Positions 32,401 to 44,400 of a DNA stretch of 64,000 bases are shown here, in pieces. A program made the translations under genes and the position numbers. The notes below the pieces were generated by a model. The model did not search any database. It saw only the letters and a program-made list of their open reading frames with translations, and was not told the origin of the DNA. Within the stretch, counting starts at the first letter, position 1. Each line of letters opens with the position of its first letter. The stretch is taken from the NCBI RefSeq assembly GCF_963678635.1, contig NC_087068.1:46827785-46891784 (forward strand), given 5' to 3'. Source of the stretch: Symsagittifera roscoffensis (lineage: Eukaryota; Xenacoelomorpha; Acoela; Convolutidae).

Positions 32401-35400
32401 TTGCAGTGTTGGTCCTTTAATAACACAGAACGTTTTCCAAAACCAAAAAATCAATCCCATAGGTTCCAAAATAAAAAAGCAGTCGCATAAGTTCCAAATC
32501 TTTTCAATTGGTCAAAAGAGTCTCGGTCAATTGGTAAATTAGCCGAGTCTCGGTTTAACGTCGCCAGTGGGCACGCTACGCGCGCGTCGTCGCTTCGCGG
32601 CGATAACCGGCTCTTAATTTCGTATAGAGTCCTGCCATTTGGTGGCAAGCTCGCAACACGTTGGCGCGGCTGCGGCGGTCACTATTCTGCAGCTTAAGTT
32701 TATGCTGGTTGAACAGTAAGTAATCGATTCATAAATTTGTTGGCTCAAATTTCAACCAATCAGAATCTAAAAAGATACATTTTGGAACTTATGAGACTGA
32801 ATTTTTATTTTGGAACCTTATGAATATTGGAACCTATGGGAAATCACCATAGAAACACGTAACAATTGTATTGCTTGAAAGAATTGACGGCTCTTTTTCC
32901 TAAACATAAGTATCGATTTCATGGTGTAACGAGTGGTTTTACAAGATTGAGTATGAATACTTAATATGTTTGTCATGGCCTAGTTAGTCCGTATGCCAAA
33001 TTTGATCACAATCCGACTACGTGAACAGACAAATTACTCTAAAATTTCGCAGGTTGGGGGGAGAAGAAAAAGGGCCTAATTGACAGAATAGTAAATGTCT
33101 ACGCCTACTGGAAGAAAACCTGACCCCGTCTGGGCAGAGTATGAGAAACTTGATAACAATAAAGCAAAATGCCGGTACTGTGAAGCAGTTTTTGCCGGCA
33201 TTCCCTCAAGGATGAAGAAACATTCCGAGAAACACAACTATCCCCAAAATTCTGAAAAACATACTGATACTCCGAGCACTCCGAAACAACAAAAAGCAAC
33301 TTTTTCGTGGACAGAACGACTCACTATGTCACAGTAAAGTTCGACAAAACTCTTGGGAAAACCTTTTTTGCCTGCAATATCCCGTTTCGCGCTGTTGAAA
33401 ACAAATAATTTGAGAACTTCGTTGAGTTGTTACACCCAGGATATAAACTGCCGACTAGAAAAGTTATCGGAAATGAAGTTTTGGAAGAAGTGTATTGCGA
33501 TCTGCAGGAAGAGGCGAAGGTACAATTGAACAGATCCCTTCCTACACTTGCTATCGACGGGTGGTCTAACGTCTCCAATGATCCTGCCGATTCAACAGCG
33601 TCACAAGATATATATTCTCGACTCTATCGATACGTCAGGGTATGCCCATACTTCTGATTACCTAGAAACCTTGGTATATAATGGGATACAACGTTCCAAG
33701 AAAAACTACAACGCAGAAATTGATGGAGTTGTGTCTGATAATGCTATTTATATGGTGAAGACGAGACGAAGCGCCGTAGAGGGGACATCAATTATCGAGT
33801 ACGGCTGTTCAGCACATTCCCTGAACTTGTTGGCAAAGAATCTGAAACCTCCACTCGCCAAAATTTTGACGGTGGCCAAACTTTTCAGGAATTGCCATCT
33901 GCCCCAAGCTTGGCTCAAGGCTTCTGAGTGATCATTGCCGCCATTGCCTTGCGAAACGAGATGGAGTAGCAGTGTCAAAACCCTGGAATGGTTTATTAAG
34001 AACTGGCAACTCCATCGTACCGTAGTTTCATCTACACCTGACTATTTTTCCAAACAACCTGCAAAGGAAGTTCAAAAAATATTGAATGACTTAGTTGTGT
34101 ACCCGCACAGTGAAAAAGCACTAAAGTCATTGAAGCCTGTTCATTTAGCTCTGAACAAAGTCCAAGGCGACCATGTAACAGTTGGCGACTCTGTTTCAGC
34201 ATGGAAAGCTCTATTAGCTGAGTTTTGTCCTTTTGGGAGCAAAGCCAGAGAATGGATTGAGCTAGCAGAGAAAAGATATTTTAACACTTTGGGGCCAGCA
34301 TTGTTCACTACGTATGCCATTCATCCTCGGTATTTTGGGTGGAACCTTTCAGCATACTGGGTTGAAAAAGAAACCCACTGTGTTATTCGTATTACATGAA
34401 CTTTATTGGAGGTAAAAAAGAACAACCTTGAGCAAATTTTCCGTTCATCCAATTGTGAAAAATGGAGCTTTTATCGGGATCACCCATTGACGCTTAATTA
34501 ATCACAAACATTAGCCATAAATAAAGCCGAGAACAGATGCTTTGAAATTTCCAATGCTACAAATCGTTATTGTAGCAAAAGTGCCACCAAATAAATGAAC
34601 ACTTTTATTTGCCAGTTAAGTTAGATTTTTCGTCGTACTAATTCACTAACGCTCGCAAGCTCGACTGAGTCTCATTTAAATTTCAAAAATTAAAAGAAAT
34701 AGCATTAAGTTAAAGTCAACAAATTAAAAATTTGTTTTTTTTTGGGATGGACATGAATTCACGATGAGACAACTTCTACCACACAGTGGCCTTAGGAGAA
34801 AAGGCCATTTCCCAATGACTTTTGATTATTTCAAAACACAATTCCAATAGTCCAGCTACAATCCAGTGACTCAAATTTTTCTGCCCTCGCTTACAACTTC
34901 AATGCGAAACGTCAGTCGGAGCAAAACCACTTAAAATGATTCAGACGACAGAACGTCAGTTGACAATTCCGGTAAAAATTTATCTTTCGGTATAGTTGAT
35001 AGCGAGCGGAAAATGTGACAAATTAATATCAATTATCTTCAAAGATTTCAACACTCGAACGTTTTTCGCTCGGCTTTGTGTCAGAATTTGTAATATAGTA
35101 AACTTTTTATTAAACACAGTACAAATGCAAATCGGTGGTTTTTATCATTTTGTTTTTAAACTGTGCTCAGCTATAAAAAAGAGGATACTTGAAACAAACT
35201 CATAAGAGCTCCGATTACCATATTGGACACATCGTACCAGAAAAAAATAATCGGCAGCCTTAAATATCTTTTTTGTTTAATTTGAAACTGAAATTAAAAG
35301 ATTTTACTAGCGATTATGCCGCAAATTTTAAGGCAAAACTTCACATAGAGATTTTTAAAAGAACTGCAAAAATGAAGCTAAATTTGCATCAATTTCAAAA

Positions 35401-38400
35401 ACATTCAAGCTATAAAATTCGTTTCTCTCAGATGCCGAGTCTGCGTTTCCGTTAAGCCGCCGATGAGTTTGATAAATTGCGATAATTCCAATCAGTTTAT
35501 GTTTGCAGCGATATCTTCCAGGAAAATTGCCGAGCTGTGTTCTTGAACTTAACATGGGAGCAGAAAATTTAAAAAAAAACCTGCGAAACCTACGCATAGC
35601 TTGCACCAAATCTAAAAAAGCTATTCTAGCTATAAATTTCGTTCCTGGCTCAGATGTCAAGTCTGCGACTCCGCGGATGAGGTTGGTATCAGTTTATGTT
35701 TCCACTGATACCCTCGGGGAAATATGGCGAGGTGGCTTCATGGTCGTAGTATGATAGAGACTATATTACGACAAGAACTGTTTTTCGTTCCCCAAGCGCT
35801 CTTGGATTATTATGAAAACGCGGTTGAAGGTCTCGTTCGTGCAGAGCAACCCATGCACTTGAAGGTTGGCACAATGGCTTGACTTTGCCTTTTCTATACA
35901 GCCACTTTTCGATTTGCCTGTTTTTGGAAATAGCGATCGTTGAATGGTTATGATTAGAAAAGATTATGATGTCACACTTATTTTCAAAATTTAGTATTAT
36001 TCTAAATTTTTTCACATTCGCCGTTATTAAAATCTGGGCTCGACTAAATGATTAAAAACAATTCATCAAAAAGTATCTAGAGAGTAAATCCTTTGATTAT
36101 CCGATTGTAATTTCCTACTTTATTTGACTCGCCATGTGAGATTTGTAGTTGACGTAAGATACATGCACCTGGGCATTATGTTTGGATATTTTGGAATAGG
36201 ATAGCATAGGATAGCATAGGATAGAGAAGTAAAGAACATTATATCATAAACCCAAGTTGCTTTTACTTTTTGCGACTTTCTTTAGAATTGCAAAAACATG
36301 ACGTGGACATAGCTAAAAACGTGCTTCGAATCAGAGCTTCAAATTGAAATTAACTTCATAATATCATTGCAATTTCAGTTTTTGAATGGTTAATTTGCAA
36401 TTTATACAAGAGAAAGAAATTTAAAACTTTTTCCTAATCGTTTTTATTGAGTTCAAAAAAACGTCGTGACCAGGGACGAATCTAGGTCGACTTTTTTTTA
36501 GGTCGACCAAATTGATTTTCTGAGCTCTCCTAAATCACTATAACACTATAAAGATCCCATTCTGACCAAATTTTCTGCACCGCCGGCAAATTTTTGAATA
36601 AAACGGGCAAAAAAAGCGGCGTTTTAGATTCTTTTTGGAAAATTTGACCAAAAAATTGCGTTTCTATGTATGCAATTTTTGAAAAAGATTGAAAAAAAAT
36701 TGCTTTTTTTTTCGGCGCGCACTTGCCCTTCAAAATTAGTATATTTTGGCGCCAAAGGCGCCTTTAGAAAAATTTTAGGGTCAGTCAGCCAAATATGGAT
36801 ATCTCAGAATAGTACAAAGGAGGACCCTTTGGGTCGGCACATAGCGAATCCCTGAGGGGGAGGCGTCCCCCTCTTAAATCCGCCCCTGGTCTTGACAGTT
36901 GTCAAAAAGAAACCTGCTTCAATTAAACATAGGCAAATACATGTACTTATTTAAACACTCACTCTTGCGATTTTGTCTCCAGAATTTGAAGTCTTCCTTG
37001 AAGAAATAATACTTCAATTCATCGTCTGTTTCGATGAAAGTTGAGCCCAGATTATCGTTAACCAAAGCCATACTAAAAATAGGTGAAATTTCAAAACTCG
37101 GGTCACAAAATCCCGCTTAAATTCATTCTATTTTCTCGAAAAGATACGAACCAATTTAGTATTGAAAAACTTGCAGCTACTCAGAGAGTAAAAGTTACCA
37201 TCGCCGATTTTACAGGGCAATTTTCAAACGTCTGCAGCTGTTTTAATTTTTCAAATTAAATTTTCGTTGTATTGCCGCATTGATATTTCATTATATTCAG
37301 AACCCACGAAGAGGGCTATATTTTGTCTAAATTTGCGCCAACAAGTGTGTTGCACGAAAACAATGAGATACACTTGCCACTCGATTTGAAGCATATTCAG
37401 CCATGTTTTCTCATTTTGCATTCGAATTCTTTTGCTTTCGCTTTATTTCGTTATTATTATTATTTTTCATTCTTCATTCAGTTTTTTTTAGTTCAGCAGC
37501 CAGATGCCTAGCTCGGAAGTTAATTTTTCAAGTTTAAGAGAGCTTTGACTTAATAATAAGATCCTTGTTTTTTGTTTTTTTTTCTGCCTTATGATTTTTT
37601 TTGTTTAGCATGATATAAATTGAAAATAACCAAAAAAATGTATTGTAAGCCTGAAAATTTTTTAACCAAATCGGCGCAAAAATTTCGGTCAAAATGAGGC
37701 CTTTATAGTGATTTGGTACTGCTCAGAAAATCAATTTGGTCAACCTAAAAAAAAGTCGACAAAATTTTGGATTTTTTTTGCAAAATCCGCCACCCACCCC
37801 CTTGAGAAAATCATAGATCCGCCCCTGTTGAAAACAATTTATTATTAATTTTGACCCGAATAAAAAAGTTTCACCTGTTATTGTCCATACTTGTAGTGTC
37901 TAGTTCGCACAAAATTGCCACATTGACGTATATTTCAGCCTGAGGGGTGGCCCAGCGCAAATATTTCTGATTATCTTCTTTGGCAAGAATAATATCGGCG
38001 AATTCTGGCGGCAAGTTCACAGTAGACTGTGAAAAAGATCAAAAAACATTAGAATTGCCAAATAATCGATATAAGTGAAATAGGTGATGAAGAGGTCAAG
38101 TTCTCTGTCTCACAGTCGAAAGGTCAGAGGATCGAGGCCATCGCCGATCCCCACTTGTTGATTCAGGGTGAAAAAACATAGACACCCAGAGAAAAAAGTA
38201 TATAAAAATTGCATGAAATTCTTAATGCTTGCTTGGACAACATTTAATATTCCAGTTGTGGCCGCGCCGTGTTATGGTAAGTTTGCTGACTGCAAAAATT
38301 ATATTCACCGAATTGTAGTTTTATGAAGTTTGCGTCATTTTACCAATCCTTAACGCCGAGTGAAGGTGATGGTGGTTGTTGTTGGAGCGGGGGGGGGGGA

Positions 38401-41400
38401 GGGAGGTTGATGAAGGTGGCGTGGTGGTTTACTTGATCCAAAACATGACATGTACTTACACTGTGATCTGCACATGGCAACCTAGCCCACCCCTTGGAGT
38501 TTATCTTGAACACGCAGCTTTCCTGACTGCCGTATGAGTTTCCATCTGAAAAACCACATCATGTTTCATTTTAATTCACAACCTACAATCTGTTTTATCT
38601 TCAATAATGGAAATATTAGGCTCTTTCTTTTTTCAAGCCCCCACCAAACTCAATTATCATGTGTCATTGGACTAAAAAAAACTTTTTCTTACTAGACTGG
38701 CGAGACTATAACAGCAAAGAGCCAAAATTTAAAAGTTTATTGATTTGCTTTCCATTTTCTGGTTTATCATGTTTTAACCACTTTTTTTAAATAATTTTGA
38801 CCCTGAATCTACTTCGATTAGAAACTTCAAATTCTTTGGTACGAAGTTTTCAACTTTTTGTGGTTCTACTAAGATGGGATTATTCTATACAGAACTGAAA
38901 CTGAGCGTCGCACCACTTGCGATTCAAAACAAGAGAGCCGCTATGTCGGAAAAAAATCGAAAATGTCGAAAAATTTAGCTCTATTAAAATGAATAAGTAT
39001 AGTTTTGAAATAACACAAGTTAATAGGTCCTCCTCACTCTCAAAACAGACACACATAAAATTTTAGTTGCTCGTCATATGAAACCTTTGAGGCCACTAAG
39101 CCGATATAATCAAGGCCAAAACCTATAAAGCCGAAAAAAAACAAAAAAAAACTTTAAAAAAAGTAAGGCTAATTAAAAGTTTTTAAGTCCCTCTCACCCT
39201 CAAAACAGACACACGCGACATACAAACGTTTTTCACTAGTCTAAAAAAGGCCATTAAGCTAATTTGTTATAAGCCGAAACTTATCAAGCGGAAAAAGAAG
39301 AAAAAAAACAAAAAAATGTAATGAAAATCTATAAATTTTATTAAGGTTTTTAGAACTTTGTGCGGTCTAGAGGAGGGAGCATAAAAATTGCGTTTCTATT
39401 GAAACGAATAAAGCATAGGACACTAAGCCGATAAAATATAATCCGAAAACATTTCGGCAGAAAAAACTTTTTAAGCAATCAAAAAAACATATAGGACAAA
39501 AAAGGAAATATAGAAGACAAGGTTAGTTAAATTACAAACAGCAGAAAAAACCAAAACACTAACGCAACAAAAATGTAACTTTGTACAGCAAAAAAAAACA
39601 AATCTGCAATGTGGCAACTAAGGCGACAAAACATAAGCAGACAAATATAAAGCCGACATTTTTTTGAAACGGAATAATCACCGTTTGAACAAAAAAACAA
39701 GTCCTGCCAGAATCGAACCATGGCCCTTTGCGGTCCCAGGCGTATTCGTTAGCTCCACATCAAGTGCGCCAGAGTCTCAAAGAAAAATTCTCTGATTCAC
39801 TAACGCTCGCAAGCTCGACTGAGTCTCATTTAAATTTCAAAAATTAAAAGAAATAGCATTAAGTTAAAGTCAACAAATTAAAAATTTGTTTTTTTTTGGG
39901 ATGGACATGAATTCACGATGAGACAACTTTTACCACACAGTGGCCTTAGGAGAAAAGGCCATTTCCCAATGACTTTTGATTATTTCAAAACACAATTCCA
40001 ATAGTCCAGCTACAATCCAGTGACTCAAATTTTTCTGCCCTCGCTTACAACTTCAATGCGAAACGTCAGTCGGAGCAAAACCACTTAAAATGATTCACAC
40101 GACAGAACGTCAGTTGACAATTCCGGTAAAAATTTATCTTTCGGTATAGTTGATAGCGAGCGGAAAATGTGACAAATTAATATCAATTATCCTCAAAGAT
40201 TTCAACACTCGAACGTTTTTCGCTCGGCTTTGTGTCAGAATTTGTAATATAGTAAACTTTTTATTAAACACAGTACAAATGCAAATCGGTGGTTTTTATC
40301 ATCTTGTTTTTAAACTGTGCTCAGCTATAAAAAAGAGGATACTTGAAACAAACTCATAAGAGCTCCGATTACCATATTGGACACATCGTACCAGAAAAAA
40401 ATAATCGGCAGCCTTAAATATCTTTTTTGATTAATTTGAAACTGAAATTAAAAGATTTTACTAGCGATTATGCCGCAAATTTTAAGGCAAAACTTCACAT
40501 AGAGATTTTTAAAAGAACTGCAAAAATGAAGCTAAATTTGCATCAATTTCAAAAACATTCAAGCTATAAAATTCGTTTCTCTCAGATGCCGAGTCTGCGT
40601 TTCCGTTAAGCCGCCGATGAGTTTGATAAATTGCGATAATTCCAATCAGTTTATGTTTGCAGCGATATCTTCCAAGAAAATTGCCGAGCTGTGTTCTTGA
40701 ACTTAACATGGGAGCAGAAAATTTAAAAAAAAACCTGCGAAACCTACGCATAGCTTGCACCAAATCTAAAAAAGCTATTCTAGCTATAAATTTCGTTCCT
40801 GGCTCAGATGTCAAGTCTGCGACTCCGCGGATGAGGTTGGTATCAGTTTATGTTTCCACTGATACCCTCGGGGAAATATGGCGAGGTGGCTTCATGGTCG
40901 TAGTATGATAGAGACTATATTACGACAAGAACTGTTTTTCGTTCCCCAAGCGCTCTTGGATTATTATGAAAACGCGGTTGAAGGTCTCGTTCGTGCAGAG
41001 CAACCCATGCACTTGAAGGTTGGCACAATGGCTTGACTTTGCCTTTTCTATACAGCCACTTTTCGATTTGCCTGTTTTTGGAAATAGCGATCGTTGAATG
41101 GTTATGATTAGAAAAGATTATGATGTCACACTTATTTTCAAAATTTAGTATTATTCTAAATTTTTTCACATTCGCCGTTATTAAAATCTGGGCTCGACTA
41201 AATGATTAAAAACAATTCATCAAAAAGTATCTAGAGAGTAAATCCTTTGATTATCCGATTGTAATTTCCTACTTTATTTGACTCGCCATGTGAGATTTGT
41301 AGTTGACGTAAGATACATGCACCTGGGCATTATGTTTGGATATTTTGGAATAGGATAGCATAGGATAGCATAGGATAGAGAAGTAAAGAACATTATATCA

Positions 41401-44400
41401 TAAACCCAACTTGCTTTTACTTTTTGCGACTTTCTTTAGAATTGCAAAAACATGACGTGGACATAGCTAAAAACGTGCTTCGAATCAGAGCTTCAAATTG
41501 AAATTAACTTCATAATATCATTGCAATTTCAGTTTTTGAATGGTTAATTTGCAATTTATACAAGAGAAAGAAATTTAAAACTTTTTCCTAATCGTTTTTA
41601 TTGAGTTCAAAAAAACGTCGTGACCAGGGACGAATCTAGGTCGACTTTTTTTTAGGTCGACCAAATTGATTTTCTGAGCTCTCCTAAATCACTATAACAC
41701 TATAAAGATCCCATTCTGACCAAATTTTCTGCACCGCCGGCAAATTTTTGAATAAAACGGGCAAAAAAGCGGCGTTTTAGATTCTTTTTGGAAAATTTGA
41801 CCAAAAAATTGCGTTTCTATGTATGCAATTTTTCAAAAAGATTGAAAAAAAATTGCTTTTTTTTTCGGCGCGCACTTGCCCTTCAAAATTAGTATATTTT
41901 GGCGCCAAAGGCGCCTTTAGAAAAATTTTAGGGTCAGTCAGCCAAATATGGATATCTCAGAATAGTACAAAGGAGGACCCTTTGGGTCGGCACATAGCGA
42001 ATCCCTGAGGGGGAGGCGTCCCCCTCTTAAATCCGCCCCTGGTCTTGACAGTTGTCAAAAAGAAACCTGCTTCAATTAAACATAGGCAAATACATGTACT
42101 TATTTAAACACTCACTCTTGCGATTTTGTCTCCAGAATTTGAAGTCTTCCTTGAAGAAATAATACTTCAATTCATCGTCTGTTTCGATGAAGGTTGAGCC
42201 CAGATTATCGTTAACCAAAGCCATACTAAAAATAGGTGAAATTTCAAAACTCGGGTCACAAAATCCCGCTTAAATTCATTCTATTTTCTCGAAAAGATAC
42301 GAACCAATTTAGTATTGAAAAACTTGCAGCTACTCAGAGAGTAAAAGTTACCATCGCCGATTTTACAGGGCAATTTTCAAACGTCTGCAGCTGTTTTAAT
42401 TTTTCAAATTAAATTTTCGTTGTATTGCCGCATTGATATTTCATTATATTCAGAACCCACGAAGAGGGCTATATTTTGTCTAAATTTGCGCCAACAAGTG
42501 TGTTGCACGAAAACAATGAGATAGACTTGCCACTCGATTTGAAGCATATTCAGCCATGTTTTCTCATTTTGCATTCGAATTCTTTTGCTTTCGCTTTATT
42601 TCGTTTTTATTATTATTTTTCATTCTTCATTCAGTTTTTTTTAGTTCAGCAGCCAGATGCCTAGCTCGGAAGTTAATTTTTCAAGTTTAAGAGAGCTTTG
42701 ACTTAATAATAAGATCCTTGTTTTTGTTTTTTTCTGCCTTATGAATTTTTTTTCTGTTTAGCATGATATAAATTGAAAATAACCAAAAAAATGTATTGTA
42801 AGCCTGAAAATTTTTTAACCAAATCGGCGCAATAATTTTGGTCAAAATGGGGGGGGGCTTTCCTTTATAGTGATTTGGGAGAGCTCAGAAAATCAATTTG
42901 GTCAACCTAAAAAAAGATCGACAAAATTTTGGAATTTTTTTTTGCAAAATCCGCCACCCACCCCCTTGAGAAAATCATAGATCCGCCCCTGTTGAAAACA
43001 ATTTATTATTGATTTTGACCCGAATAAAAAAAATTTCACCTGTTATTGTCCATACTTGTAGTGTCTAGTTCGCACAAAATTGCCACATTGACGTAGATTT
43101 CAGCCTGAGGGGTGGCCCAGCGCAAATATTTCTGATTATCTTCTTTGGCAAGAATAATATCGGCGAATTCTGGCGGCAAGTTCACAGTAGACTGTGAAAA
43201 AGGTGGAAAAACATTAGAATTGCCAAATAATCGATATAGGTGAAATAGGTGACGAAGAGGTCAAGTTCTCTGCCTCACAGTCGAGAGGTCAGAGGATCGA
43301 GGCCATCGCCGATCCCCACTTGTTGATTCAGGGTGAAAGAATATAGACACCCAGAGAAAAAAAAATATAAAAATTGCATGAAACTCTTAATGCTGGCTTG
43401 GACAACATTTAATATTCCAGTTGTCGCCTCGCCGTGTTATGGTAAGTTTGCTGACTGCAAAAATTATATTCACCGATTTGTGATTTGTAATTTTTATGAA
43501 GTTTGCGTCGTTTTACCAATCCTTAATGTGAAGGGGGTGGTGGTTGTTGTTGGAGCGGGGGGGGGGGGGGGGGAGGTTGAAGGTGGGGTGGTGGTTTAGT
43601 TGATCCAAAACATGACATGTACTTACACTGTGATCTGCACATGGCAGCCTAGCCCACCCCTTGGAGTTTATCTTGAACACGCAGCTTTCCTGACTGCCGT
43701 ATGAGTTGCCATCTGAAACACCACATCATGTTTCATTTTAATTCACAACCTACAATCTGTTTTATCTTCAATAATGGAAAAATTGGGCTCCTTATTTTTG
43801 CAAGCCCCCACCAAACTAAATTATCATATGTCATTGGACTAAAAAAAACTTTTTGTTACTAGACTGGCGAGACTATAACAGCAAAGAGCCAAAATTTAAA
43901 AGTTTATTGATTTGCTTTCCATTTTCTGGTTTATCACGTTTTAATCACTTTTTTAAATAGTTTTGACCCTGAATCTACTTCGATTAGAAACTTCAAATTC
44001 TTTGGTACGAAGTTTTCAACTTTTTGTGGTTCTACTAAGATGGGATTATTTTACACAGAACTGAAACTGAGCGTCGCACCACTTGCGATTCAAAACAAGA
44101 GAGCCGCTATGTCGGAAAAAAATCGAAAATGTCGAAAAATTTAGCTCTATTAAAATGAATAAGTATAGTTTTGAAATAACACAAGTTAATAGGTCCTCCT
44201 CACTCTCAAAACAGACACACATAAAACTTTAGTTGCTAGTCATATGAAACCTTTGAGGCCACTAAGCCGATATAATCAAGGCCAAAACCTATAAAGCCGA
44301 AAAAAAAACAAAAAAAAACTTTAAAAAAAGTAAGGCTAATTAAAAGTTTTTAAGTCCCTCTCACCCTCAAAACAGACACACGCGACATACAAACGTTTTT

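Larger units (their letters stand above)
34641..39788. repeat. Segmental duplication, left copy (5.15 kb)
   Basis: It begins ATTCACTAACGCTCGCAAGC and runs to AGAAAAAT, and is nearly identical to 39795-44951 in direct tandem (offset about 5154 bp). Differences are scattered substitutions and homopolymer length changes. The unit holds three lectin exons (36963-37072, 37875-38026, 38460-38545), a hAT-type MITE, a MITE fragment, a SINE-like composite and a 10-bp microsatellite (ATAGGATAGC) at 36196-36224. Confidence 0.96.

Noticed and set aside
35355-35660. 101-codon frame, conserved in both duplicated copies (also 40509-40814)
   Set aside because: Conservation is explained by the recent duplication of the whole 5.15 kb; no homology or coding bias is visible.
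39705-39772. A functional tRNA gene
   Set aside because: Good A and B boxes, but the ends do not pair as an acceptor stem and the same sequence recurs as part of a larger repeat. The same applies to 44866, 52826, 52976, 53352, 58318 and 59974.
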